Assembly (NCBI GenBank): GCA_034770075.1
Contig: CM068379.1
Span: forward strand, 24,365,506 to 24,429,505
Direction of reading: 5' to 3'
Length of the DNA stretch: 64,000 nucleotides
DNA from: Aralia elata
Taxonomy: Eukaryota; Streptophyta; Magnoliopsida; Apiales; Araliaceae
Shown here: positions 21,940 to 33,082 of the stretch, piece by piece
How the letters are laid out: every line of letters begins with the position of its first letter
Position numbering within the stretch: the stretch's first letter is position 1
Notes under the pieces: generated by a model
What the model was told of the DNA's origin: nothing
Databases searched by the model: none
What the model saw: only the letters and a program-made list of their open reading frames with translations
Made by a program: the position numbers and the translations under genes

Positions 21940-23939
21940 TTACGAGATGGGTGACCGGCGACGATACCCGGCCCCGACGAGACGATCGACCGGCGACGAT
22001 AACCGGCGATCACGAGATGGATGACCGGCGACGATAACCGGCTCCGACAAGATAACCAACCGGCAACGATAACCGGGGGTTACGAGATGGGTGACCGGCG
22101 ACGATACCCGGCCCCGACATGACGATCGACCGGCGACGATAACCGGCGATCACGAGATGGATGACCGGCGACGATAACCGGCTCCGACAGATAACCAACC
22201 GGCGACGATAACCGGGGGTTACGAGATGGGTGACCGGCGACGATACCCGGCCCCGACATGACGATCGACCGGCGACGATAACCGGCGATCACGAGATGGA
22301 TGTCCGGCGACGATAACCGGCTCCGACAGATAACCAACCGGCGACGATAACCGGGGGTTACGAGAGGGGTGACCGGCGACGATACCCGGCCCCGACATGA
22401 CGATCGACCGGCGACGATAACCGGCGATCACGAGATGGATGACCGGCGACGATAACCGGCTCCGACAAGATAACCAACCGGCGACGATAACCGGGGGTTA
22501 CGAGATGGGTGACCGGCGACGATACCCGGCCCCGACATGACGATCGACCGGCGACGATAACCGGCGATCACGAGATGGATGACCGGCGACGATAACCGGC
22601 TCCGACAAGATAACCGACCGGCGACGATAACCGGAGGTTACGAGATGGGTGACCGGCGACGATACCCGGCCCCGACATGACGATCGACCGGCGACGATAA
22701 CCGGCGATCACGAGATGGATGACCGGCGACGATAACCGGCTCCGACAGATAACCAACCGGCGACGATAACCGGGGGTTACGAGATGGGTGACCGGCGACG
22801 ATACCCGGCCCCGACATGACGATCGACCGGCGACGATAACCGGCGATCACGAGATGGATGACCGGCGACGATAACCGGCTCCGACAGATAACCAACCGGC
22901 GACGATAACCGGGGTTACGAGATGGGTGACCGGCGACGATACCCGGCCCCGACATGACGATCGACCGGCGACGATAACCGGCGATCACGAGATGGATGTC
23001 CGGCGACGATAACCGGCTCCGACAGATAACCAACCGGCGACGATAACCGGGGGTTACGAGAGGGGTGACCGGCGACGATACCCGGCCCCGACATGACGAT
23101 CGACCGGCGACGATAACCGGCGATCACGAGATGGATGACCGGCGACGATAACCGGCTCCGACAAGATAACCAACCGGCGACGATAACCGGGGGTTACGAG
23201 ATGGGTGACCGGCGACGATACCCGGCCCCGACATGACGATCGACCGGCGACGATAACCGGCGATCACGAGATGGATGACCGGCGACGATAACCGGCTCCG
23301 ACAAGATAACCGACCGGCGACGATAACCGGAGGTTACGAGATGGGTGACCGGCGACGATACCCGGCCCCGACATGACGATCGACCGGCGACGATAACCGG
23401 CGATCACGAGATGGATGACCGGCGACGATAATCGGCTCCGACAGATAACCAACCGGCGACGATAACCGGGGGTTACGAGATGGGTGACCGGCGACGATAC
23501 CCGGCCCCGACATGACGATCGACCGGCGACGATAACCGGCGATCACGAGATGGATGTCCGGCGACGATAACCGGCTCCGACAAGATAACCAACCGGCGAC
23601 GATAACCGGGGGTTACGAGATGGGTGACCGGCGACGATACCCGGCCCCGACATGACGATCGACCGGCGACGATAACCGGCGATCACGAGATGGATGACCG
23701 GCGACGATAACCGGCTCCGACAAGATAACCAACCGGCGACGATAACCGGGGGTTACGAGATGGGTGACCGGCGACGATACCCGGCCCCGACATGACGATC
23801 GACCGGCGACGATAACCGGCGATCACGAGATGGATGACCGGCGACGATAACCGGCTCCGACAGAGGACCGACCGGCGACGATAACCGGGGGTTACGCGAT
23901 GGGTGACCGGCGACGATACCCGGCCCCGAACGAGACGAT
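21940..23939. repeat. 140-bp tandem repeat array, CpG-rich, ~14.3 copies
   Basis: The marker ACGATACCCG occurs 15 times from 21961 to 23913 at spacings of 138-140 bp. Each unit holds four diverged ~35-bp subunits built on CCGGCGACGATAACCGG, so CCGG pairs recur about 57 times. Variant markers repeat at exactly 696 bp (22301/22997, 22361/23057, 22631/23327), showing a five-unit higher-order duplication. Minus-strand ORFs through it are translations of the repeat, not genes. Tat elements are known to carry hypervariable tandem repeats in this 3' position that can seed satellites. Confidence 0.95.
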
Positions 23940-24156
23940 AGATTGAAGGAGTGAACCCAAAGACTAACGAACACGGTCAAGGGGTTGATACATTGACACT
24001 CTTATGAATGTCTTGCATGCATTGCATCTTATGTTGCATCATAAGCTATATGTGTGAGACATCATGTATGCACTGTCATTCTTACACACTGTCATTCATG
24101 CATCGAGTGTCTATTCTTTATCCTGTTCATTTCATTTATCATTTCATAAACATGAT
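23940..24156 (+). other. 3' untranslated segment before the PPT
   Basis: 217 bp without coding signal, rich in TGCAT and CATTTCAT-like words. Nothing further was recognised. Confidence 0.6.
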
Positions 24157-24169
24157 AAAGAGGGGCAGC
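24157..24169 (+). other. Tat polypurine tract
   Basis: AAAGAGGGGCAGC lies directly before the 3' LTR start at 24170, the standard place for second-strand priming. It contains one pyrimidine. Confidence 0.8.
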
Positions 24170-26271
24170 TGTAGACACCCAAATTTTGCGTTTCCTTCTA
24201 CTAACCTTGACAGGAGGGCGAAATCGTCAATTGAACCAGCTTGCAGGAGCAAAAGAGCGGGCACAAGGGCGAGCGCCCGGCACCGTCGCAATGATTTGGG
24301 CAGCCCAAGTCGACGTGACAGCATGACCGTCCAAGGCAGGCATTTCCGAATGAGGTGGCACGTCTCCCGGAAGTTCCCGGACTGCGGAACACGAGCCTGT
24401 CAGCGAAAACCGACGTTGCGGTACGAAAATCGAGGCGTGGCACGAAAATCGAGAAAGTCAAGCCCGCCAGCCGCGGATAGATCTGCGGCCAAGTGGGTGC
24501 GCCAGCACGAAAACCGGGAAATCAGCACTACCAGCTGAGTGCGATGGGAGGCGTGCCAGCTGGCCAGCCGCAGATCCATCTGCGGCCAGCCGCAGATAGA
24601 TCTGCGGCTGGCTCTGGCCAGCCTATTTAAGCCCAGCGTCGGGCAGCATACAGGAGGTTGGAGAATTTGAGGAAGAAGGAGAATACAGCAACAACCAAAC
24701 TCGGAAATAGAGAGAAAATAGCTAGATTTTGCAACAAAATAGTGAGAAAGAAGAAGAAAAAAGAGTGGAATTAATTCTTTTGAGTTTGATTGTATCAAAT
24801 ACACTCCTTATCCTATTCAAATACACAAGTTCATATCCATTTGAGATCAATTGCAAGGTGAAAATTTCTATTTGTTCTAGCAATTCATGTCATACTGATT
24901 GGGTAAATTAGATGTAACTTTCATATATCTTGTTGAACAATCATGGGTTAGGGATTATTGGTGAAGGTTCCATCGGAACAAAATTCTTCCTAATAACCCG
25001 AGGATATCCAATTGATGAAATTTCTAACTTATTTATGGTGATTCATTGGGTGTAATTTATTTGGATTGTCATTTTAGGATGTCTTGGTATTGTTAGATTA
25101 TCCGGGTTGGTTTATTTTCTTGTAATATCCGATCGTTCGTGTGTGGATACTTGGTTGTGAGCCTAGGGGAGCGACCCCGTGGTCCAAACCCGATGATGGA
25201 CGTGTCTTGATGTAAGAAGTAGAAGTGACGTAGTTTTCATTGTAAATATGTAATCGTTGGGCCTTAAAACGACGCTAAGGCGAGAATCGTGTTTAAGGCC
25301 CCGAAATAGTGAAACTTGTGATTGTTGGCGTTCGGGGATATTTTGATGGCTTACATGCCCATGAATAGCCCCGACGTGTGTTTATGCTTGATTTGATTTA
25401 TGACACGAAATTGATTTCAAAGCTAAAAAATGAAGACTTTCATAAAATCAATCAAACTAGGCTATTAGCATCACGAAGCTAAAATTTGGGAATGCCAATG
25501 AATGTCGATTCCTATTGGACGAGAAGGCTAAAGAAAATCGTTTTCCAAAACATCACACATGACGATTTTATAAATAATTGACGTTTTATTAAACCGTTGT
25601 GCATAGGGTTAAAGAGATCCTAGAAATTGCCTATCATTTTATGAAAGCAACGTATAGATCTCGATTCCTATTTTGACGAAGGTTTAAAACCCTTGTTTTG
25701 TCAAAACGACATTTAATGAAAATATCATAGTTTTGATGATTAAAATCAAACCTTTCTCATAAAGCTTTCTCGTGTATGCCGAAAAGACATTCCGAAGCAT
25801 TCTCAAAGTAAAACACGATTTTCCCTAAAATCCAAATGACTCTTTCATACAAACTCACCACAACATTCACATAAGCACACATACACACACACGCACGCAC
25901 ACACACATACATTTCATGAATTAAAGGATAGGAGAAGCATCAAGATTGCGGTAACCGTGTTTCACGGAAGTCGAGGGGTGCCTAACACCTTCCCCTCACT
26001 TAAGCAAGCCCCCGAACTCTATGAATCTCAATTCGCAGACCAATTAATTCGGAGTCACATATGAGCCAGCGATTTACAAAAGAACGAAAATTCGGATGAG
26101 TTGGTACATCCATTTCAAATATACCAACTGGCGACTCTGGTCAATTGGCTCATCATAAAAACGATCTTTCAAAACCCCGTCGACATCAATGCCGACCTTT
26201 TCCAGAAAATCATCTAATCAAAAGGCTAAAATTGGAAAAGGAATAGAGAAAGCGAAAACCCGGCGTCGACA
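24170..26271 (+). repeat. Tat 3' LTR (2102 bp)
   Basis: Same length as the 5' LTR and collinear with it. It has the TATA box at 24624-24630 and the palindromes upstream. Ten of the eleven differences I found lie at about 25479-25569. It is followed by the ATATG target duplication at 26272-26276. Confidence 0.97.
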
Positions 26272-26276
26272 ATATG
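26272..26276. repeat. Target-site duplication ATATG (right)
   Basis: Identical to 7213-7217. Confidence 0.95.
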
Positions 26277-27004
26277 TATTTCGATTCTCCAATGAACAAC
26301 TCTGATAATGCAAATTAGAAACCCCTTTCTAATTTTATTTTGCTTTGGCCAAAGACTTCTGAGTCGTCATTTATCGAATCACATAGGACATTCTCTCCTT
26401 TTACTAGAAGTAAATTCTTTGTTGATCGTTCACTTATTTCCTTGTATAACTTATTAAACCCAATCATACCCTTTGATATACCCTAAGGGTCTTAAGGGAC
26501 ATGTCAAAGTATAACTCATCACACACAAGATACTATGATGATCTCAAGTCCAAGGATCACTTGTACTACTATCACTAGAGGAATTCCTATTGACAGGCGA
26601 GTAAAACTCTATTAGGTATTCCTTAGCGAGCCACGTTCAGTGAACTTATTCTCTAATAAGCACCTACATACTTGCTTTAGTGTCTCCACACAAATGATTA
26701 TGAGATCAATCATCCTCTTCATAAGAGCAAGCAACATATGTACTAATCTATCCGGATTCACTAATCCCCTTTTTAGTAATCCATCGATTAGGAACGATTT
26801 TAGTTTGTGAGCTATCTAGAATTTAGATCTCATTAGCATGATCCCCATCATGATTCTAAAAGCATTGCTCAAAACTATGGGTTTATCACATTTAATATAA
26901 CAGCACCATGTAGAAATGTAAAATGCCTTTATTAACCGAATAAGATTACAAAGTATATGCTACACCATATCAAATATGATTGGCTTGTGTGCATACTACT
27001 TTCA
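26277..27004 (-). mobile_element. Copia 5' LTR, outer part
   Basis: Continues the copia LTR after the Tat insertion. From 26340 it matches window positions 1-669. On the minus strand the LTR begins TGAAAGTAGTATGCACAC at 27004. It differs from the other copy by several percent, so copia insertion is older than the Tat insertion. Confidence 0.85.
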
Positions 27005-29707
27005 AATGTAATATTCGAGAATAGTTTAGAAAGCTTTGTTATTAGGGTTATGTAATGAAAATTGTAATAAAATACAATTTATAAATGAGAATGTTGTGCA
27101 AAGAAAAGTAAATGTATGTGTGTATATATATATATATGTATATATAGAGTTATATTAGCCAAACAAGAAGTCAACAAGTTAAACTTTGGTCAAGAAAAGT
27201 CAAGGTGTTGGTGAAGCCCTATAGAAGCTTTAAAAAATTCCCTTGAAAATTCGGCCATGTGGGGGGGCACCAACTCCATCCACTCTCACTAACTATCCCT
27301 TATTCATGGATCTTGCCCCTTTGTTTTGTCTATAAATAACCCTAGATAGTTCTAATTAAGAACATACTTAATTGTAATGAAGATGTAATCTAATTAACAA
27401 GGGGGAAAAATTAGAAAGATAAGAAACAAGGAGGGTTTGACCATAAGAAATCAAGTCTTGTGAGGGAGGGAATTGATATTGGCCATTTTGGCCTATATAT
27501 ATCAAGCATTGGTTCTTCCTTTTATTTGTTTTCACCAACAAGAGCAAGAGTTAAGAAATAGAGAGAGAGGGAGAGAGAGGGAGGGAGATTTTGACTGGGA
27601 CAAGGAGAGGAGCAGAAGATCAAAAGCTGGAAATCCAAGCAAGGAAGCAAGATCAAGTAGATCGACCAAAAAGTAAAGCAAACACTCATATAGGTTAAAC
27701 CCTAAAACTATTCTAAATATAAATTTTCTTATGTATGACCTTGATCTATGTTAATGAATATAGATCATACTTGTTTAGACCTATACATGATGGATCTTGG
27801 TTGTACATACCAAAGATCAAGGAAAAAGTTTGAAGGAACAAAGAAATAACAAAAGAAGTTTAAACTAGTTTAGGTTAAAAACACTAAAACAAAATCCGAA
27901 ATTGGAACATTAATAACTCCTAATGTATAATGAATTTTTTAGTGAGGTTTGTTGTGTATGATACCCTTGTGAGTAAACACTGCAAAAATATTTGAACTCA
28001 AATTCCTTGTAGAATATTTATGGTGAATTTTCTACCAAAATAGGACACTGTTGAAGTCCCCTGCCCTAAATTTTGAGTGGACAGTGTCGGATGGTAAAAT
28101 TGCTTAATAAAAGCTGGGATTTTAAGGGTTGATACCTTATGGTATAAAATGTGTCCTCTCCAGAGTTGAACAAAAATCAACATGTGATGAAGGAGTTATG
28201 ACCAAAACGAAATTAGAAATTTTAAAATTAAAATAGTTATAACTTGAGTTATATAACTCATTTGGGAATGAAATTTAAAGTGGAAGTACTTTCTGATGTA
28301 GAGAGTCTACTATTCAAATTTCATAATTGTTGAATGTAATTTCGAATTATAGCGAATTTTATAATTTTGAACAGAAATGGCACTTAAATAAATATTAAAC
28401 GGCAATGGAAAAATCTAGAAAAATCAGAGATGATCTAAAATATAATTAACTATATGGGGCCAAAAGGATAAAAAAATAAAAAATTGATTAAGGAGGTTTA
28501 ATGGAGAAAACAGGGTTAAGAAAAATTAAGAAAATTAATTAAAGTAAACTGGGAAATACGTAATATATTTTTATCGGTACAAACATGATAATATGGAACG
28601 TATGAGCTTAGGTATGTATTAATTAGACATGTTTAGTGAGTTAATAGAATTCGTATGAGTGGATGCCCGAGATCGAGTTATATTAAAAGAAAATACCGAA
28701 ACAAGTTTAGGAATGATTACCGACAGTAACTATTAATAATATTAGTTACGTAAATTGAATAAACCCTTATGGATATTGTAGGTAATCATTCAAAGGAAGT
28801 TATTAATATTTCATGAACTGTTTTGAGAAATGAGTCTATGTTATTTGTTTTGGCTAGACGTAATTGATATGATATGTTAAATTATTGACTTGTTAATAAT
28901 TCTTTGGACATATTTAAATTTAATCCAATATAAATTATTTTGGTGTGTACTTTGATGTTATAACTAAGTAGAACAACCGTAGAAATAGGGATATTGTGTT
29001 GTGATCGGGTAATTGACATACACTGTAAAAATACAGTATGGAGATGATGTTACGCATAACATTGAAGGTGTCGTTGGGTTGATCCCATACTCTATGCAGA
29101 GTTCACAATCTTTGTGATTGTTGAACAATTTTGGAGAGTTCTCAGTCCACGACTGATGAACAAATTTTATTAGTTCATGGTCCGTTTTGACCACTCAGTT
29201 GTCATTCAGATGATTTTAAAGTTATGTTAAGCTTTTGAGATTTTCAACTTCTACGTTGTGAAAATGTTATTAAACACTTATTTGTTCATCCATTCGAAAT
29301 GATATTCAATGAATATGATATAAATATTTGTTTGTATTCTTTATACTTACTGAGCAAAGTAGTTGTTCACTCTTGCTATATCAAATATTTTTCAACTAAA
29401 GCAGAAGGCCTCGAAGGATCGGGAAAAGATAAGGGAAAAAGAAAGGCTAAAGACTAATATGTAACTGATGTATTAGAACTTTATTATTAAATGATTTAAT
29501 ATTTTTGCAATAGTTTATTATATTTTGTTTAAGTTGTAATAATTGGTAAGGTTAAGAACCTAAGAGGACTATAAGACATATAATGTAAATTATTATATTT
29601 ACTTTTATGTCTTTAAGTTTTGTTATTAGATAGATGTTGTGGATGATAATGAATAGTGAGCACCATATCAGTTGTTTTAGGTACATGGATTTTGGGGGGG
29701 CGTCACA
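27005..29707 (+). mobile_element. Diverged chromovirus (Del/Tekay-type) LTR, likely solo or partial
   Basis: A 2.7-kb noncoding segment starting TGTAATATTCGAG near 27007 and ending GGGCGTCACA at 29707. Near 29350-29440 it has the same order of words as the Tekay LTR at 36025-36110: CTGAGCAAAGTAGTTG, CTTGCTATATCA, then a lysine-rich-looking AAAGG stretch. Flanks TCAAA and GGAAA do not match, so the left end may have been cut by the copia insertion. A 67-codon ORF at 27473 is Arg/Glu-biased low complexity and is not taken as a gene. Confidence 0.55.
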
Positions 29708-30325
29708 GGAAATGAGCTACTACGGCTGTATGATTTATGGGATTGTAGGGAGTTTGCCAGTTTTAGAGAGGGGCATCCGGGCCAGACTTCTACTTATCAG
29801 CATTAGTGGGCTGATGAGATGACCGAGGTTGCTCGGAGGAGTCAGATGGACGAGGAGGGTAGTGCATCGAAGGAGGAGTTGATGGAGCCGTTTGAGGAGG
29901 AGCCGGTTAGCCCGACTGAGGGTAAGCTTTATGCCGGCTTGACTGAGGCATTAACTGAGGGTATAGTTCTTGTTAGCTCCTCTCCTTCTGCTTCTTTAAT
30001 GGCCAAGCTGGAGAGTCATATGCATGTCCTCACCTTTGAGATGAACCAGGTATGAGCTTTGATGCAAACTATCATAGCTGGTAGAGGTGCTGCTTTTACT
30101 ACGAGGGATGTCCCCATCGCTGATCAAGATGCTCATCGGGCATATGCTTATAAGTTAGTAGCTCAGGTTCGTCGCATTCTGGAGAGCCAGGAAAGGACAG
30201 TGCATGTGGCTACGTCCTTGTTGGATCGTATTAATGCAGCTGAGTATCGGCTTAGGACGAGACCACAGACTCCTGAGGCTATCAGCTCCCTCGAGTTCCT
30301 CGCCAACCTGACATCAGATCTTTAG
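29708..30325 (+). pseudogene. Tail of the antisense DUF7745-like gene in the Tat relic
   Basis: The plus-strand frame reads NELLRLYDLWDCREF, matching DLLQVYELWDRRIL in the antisense gene at 17438-19003. It then runs through a variable acidic stretch to ATSLLDRINAAEYRL and LEFLANLTSDL, matching ATALLDRIDMM and LLRLVSDL, with the stop at the same place. Two in-frame stops (TAG near 29810, TGA near 30053) break it. The orientation relative to this element's gag and integrase is also antisense. The N-terminal part is lost at the junction with the LTR at 29707. Confidence 0.75.
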
Positions 30326-31157
30326 TCTATGTTATGTTTCATTTACTTTTCTGCAAAACTGAATTATATTTTATTATTCGTCATTCAAAAAACATGTATA
30401 AAAATATATTATATATATGAGAAAGATTTATGTTTCAGTCAACTTTCCTTATAATGTATTTTCGTCATGATTTGGTTTCTATTTTATCCTAATAAGCATG
30501 CTTTTGATATATCACTGCACTTTTCATTTTGGTTATTGCTTCTGCTTCGATAATTGATGTTAAGATGCTTTCAGACTTCACTGGATCGGATCTAAGAGCT
30601 CGCCTTGGTTTATGATGTGATGGTTTAAATAGGTTTGGCTTGATTTATAAGGTTTGAGTTATGGTTTTCGTTTCAGGAAAAAGATTGTTGGTGTTGAGAT
30701 AGATCGCGCCACGATGGCTGCCTACGTACTCCTATACATCGAGAGGAGATCAGGTCTTACGTAATGCAAACATATCGAGTCGTTGATGTTGTCAAAGGGT
30801 TTTGATGAGTTCATACGGATGGGATTGCACCATGACTAGCTGCCTACATACTTCTATAAATCATGAGGAGATCAGGTCTTACGTAATTCACACTAAAAGA
30901 AAATAATATTTTTTAAAAAAAAAATTATTTTTGCCCCTGGTGCCTATTGGTAGGTTTTCACCAAGTCCGATTCTGTCATTGTTGCACATTGTAGCCTTTT
31001 CGGGTTTTCTACGTGTCGACAGTTTTATATTTGGCCCTACATTTTTACTCGATGTGTTCTTTCGAATTTTCATTATGCCCTCAAACCAAGCTTATTCTCA
31101 AATTTCTCTCGTCTCACAATTTTGTAGAAGTCATTGTCGATGTCGGAATTCTTTCTT
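30326..31157 (-). other. Post-pol noncoding region of the Tat relic
   Basis: Holds two inverted, diverged copies of the conserved block found after pol in the intact Tat element, at about 30703-30778 and 30826-30892. The remainder is AT-rich. ORFs of 61-86 codons at 30888-31228 overlap on both strands and show no domain. Confidence 0.55.
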
Positions 31158-32045
31158 CATGCATAAAATCATTTCACAAAGTTATAATTGATTGGTTGTG
31201 GGAACACTTCTCCGTCCATTTCTTGTAAGATTAGTGCTCTGCCCAACAAAACCATTTTAACAACAGAAGGACCTTCCCAATTCGGTGCGAACTTTTCTTT
31301 AGCTTTATCCTAACATGGGATGATCTTCTTCAATACCAAGTCATTTTCTTTAATTTCTCGGGACCGCACCTTCTTGTTGTAAGATTGAGAGATTCGTTGC
31401 TGATATAATTGTCCGTGGAATACTGCAGTCATTCTCTTTTCGTCTATTATAGATAATTGGTCGTATCTTTCTCGGATCCATTCATCTTCATCAATTTTGG
31501 CGTCCAACAATATCCTCAGTGCTTTCGGATAGGATCCTAACTCTCTTATGTACACTTTCAGATGCGTGTAAGGGTCCCGATCCATTGTACTTTTCGAAGT
31601 CTAGTGCTTGGAATTTGTCTGGATACCTAGCGCTAGGAAAAATGCAAAGGTCCGAATAGTTAACACTACCATATGATCTCACGCCTTTTATGGAGCGCAA
31701 GGTATCTTCCATCTATTTCATCTTCTTCTTAGTTTCTCCGTCTTCTTTATCTTTGGGGACATTAATAACCTCTTTCATCTGAGTATTTCTCGAAACACCC
31801 TCTGCTTACTTACTACCGAACTGAAATATATGAATGGAAATTTGCATGTTGTTGGTCTTGGCGGGGATCTGATTCCCCCCTTGCGCGGATGACTCAGGTT
31901 GCGTATTAGACATCAGTTCTTGTGTTAGCTTGCATTACTTTTTCATCATATTAGCCATTTCGACCATTTGCTTCTTAAAACTTTTGAATTCTTCTCGAGA
32001 TATAAGAACGGGATCCATAGTTGGAGTTTCTGATGTGGACATTCT
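31158..32045 (-). pseudogene. Gag-integrase chimera left by an internal deletion
   Basis: Gag N-terminus at about 32045-31540 includes SREEF-like and NYSDLCIFPSARYP motifs, then DPYTHLKVYIRELGSY. Near 31530 the same frame passes directly into integrase C-terminus: LDAKIDEDEWIRERYDQLSI and VFHGQLYQQRISQSYNKKVR, matching residues about 1050-1100 of the intact Pol. It continues past a stop at 31310 to NWEGPSVVK and ends at 31158. A one-base frameshift lies near 31590. It has lost protease, RT and the catalytic integrase core. Confidence 0.8.
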
Positions 32046-32480
32046 GATTGATGGAGTCCTCACTTTTTGAGCTCGTAAACTAGTTTTAGGACCAATTTGC
32101 ATATAAATCGATAGAGTTTAGTTTTGAAAAACTGGAGAAAATGGATACATGCAAATGCGAATACGTGTTTTTTATGGATTTTTTTTAATCTTTTCCTGCA
32201 AAAACAGGGTTAGGATTATAATGATATGGAAAGATACAGGACAATGCTCTCCACTCTTTGTTATTCAAGTAATATGAGATGGTTAGGCATGATGACATTT
32301 GGATATATGCACATAAAGAGTAAAAAGGTATGAAGAGACTTCCCATACTGTTGGGCTTATCTGAGGCTCACCTACCCTAGGGTTACTCTCGCGAGCTTTT
32401 CGGTATGAAAGTCCCCAGATCTTTGTAACTTACTCGATGGGAGCAGATCTGAGTGAGGTTGTTTTTTATTATTACTTATT
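32046..32480 (-). other. Leader of the Tat relic
   Basis: Inverted and diverged match to the intact Tat leader; the clearest part is 32390-32460 against 9640-9720. The PBS is no longer clear. Confidence 0.6.
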
Positions 32481-32878
32481 ATTAGGTCATTTTATTAAAG
32501 ATTGTGATTTAAGGGTGTTTTTGGAAAAACTGACTTTATGTCGACGATGTTCGAAAGTTTATTTTAAAGTGGGTTAATTAGACAGAGTCGCCAGTTGGTA
32601 AAGATTTAAATGGATGTACCAACTCATCCGGATTTTAAAGTTTTGATAATTGAGATGGCCCATTACGTGACTCCGTAAAATTGATTCACAACTAAGATTC
32701 ATAGAGTTCGGGAGCTTACTTAAGGGAGGGGAAGGTGTAGGCACCCCCCCCCCCCGACTTTCGCCAAACACAATTATTGCTTTCCTAATGTTTTCCTCTA
32801 AAAGTTTAAATGAACTGCCTCGAGAGACATGAGGTGTGTGTATCGTATTATGTTGGGTGAATCGTGTCGTAAGGAAAG
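32481..32878 (-). repeat. Truncated LTR of the Tat relic
   Basis: Matches the last ~400 bp of the Tat LTR inverted, including the CTTCCCCTCACTTAAG-like block, the GAACTCTATGAATC block, GATGAGTTGGTACATCC and CCAACTGGCGACTCTG. A run of C at 32746-32755 interrupts it. It ends where a different LTR fragment starts at 32879. Confidence 0.7.
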
Positions 32879-33082
32879 TGTGACACCCCCGAATCTGGGT
32901 TACCTCAAACCACACAGATTTGGTGCTCACTATCCATACACAACCACTATCTACCCATAAATAAAAGGTTTTAACTAAATAATAAAACAAAAGAAATATC
33001 TCCCATAAAAGGGTTAAATAGCTTTTCAAAATAAGTCCCAGGTTTTCTAACCTTTATTACATCTTTTAAACGCGGAAACATA
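32879..33082 (-). mobile_element. Terminal fragment of a Tekay-type LTR, inverted
   Basis: TGTGACACCCCC followed by a GATTTGGTGCTCAC block resembles the inverted 3' end of the Tekay LTR at 43450. The fragment is only 204 bp and is cut where the plus-strand Tekay LTR begins. Confidence 0.5.

Larger units (their letters stand above)
7218..26271 (+). mobile_element. Complete Tat/Ogre-like Ty3/gypsy retrotransposon
   Basis: The 19,054-bp element is bounded by two 2102-bp LTRs (TGTAGACA...GTCGACA) and a perfect 5-bp target duplication. It has a tRNA-Arg PBS, Gag-Pro with a G-patch, a probable intron, RT-RNase H-second RNase H-integrase, two antisense genes, a tandem repeat and a polypurine tract. 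A second RNase H, a tRNA-Arg PBS and lack of a chromodomain are known traits of the Tat lineage; the intron and G-patch point to Ogre-like members. Near-identical LTRs and intact gag and pol frames suggest recent insertion. Confidence 0.95.
29708..32878 (-). mobile_element. Internally deleted relic of a second Tat element
   Basis: In minus-strand order: LTR end (32878-32480), leader (to 32046), gag N-terminal part (to about 31531), integrase C-terminus (to 31158), the conserved post-pol block, and the antisense-gene tail (29708-30325, plus strand). Everything from mid-gag to late integrase is missing. Sequence is well diverged from the intact Tat element, so it is another, older family member. 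Confidence 0.85.

Noticed and set aside
21940..23939. Regular repeats that could be taken for a CRISPR array
   Set aside because: There are no unique spacers; whole 140-bp units repeat head to tail inside a plant retrotransposon.
22010..23980. Series of minus-strand ORFs rich in RRRS and SSPV
   Set aside because: They are translations of the tandem repeat, stop at irregular points and start within repeat units.
16932..24169. An env-like gene in the Tat element
   Set aside because: No signal peptide or membrane segments in a sense-strand ORF; the only large ORFs there are antisense and soluble-looking.
27473..27676. 67-codon Arg/Glu-rich ORF
   Set aside because: Low-complexity GAGAGA-type sequence inside an LTR; no homologue expected.
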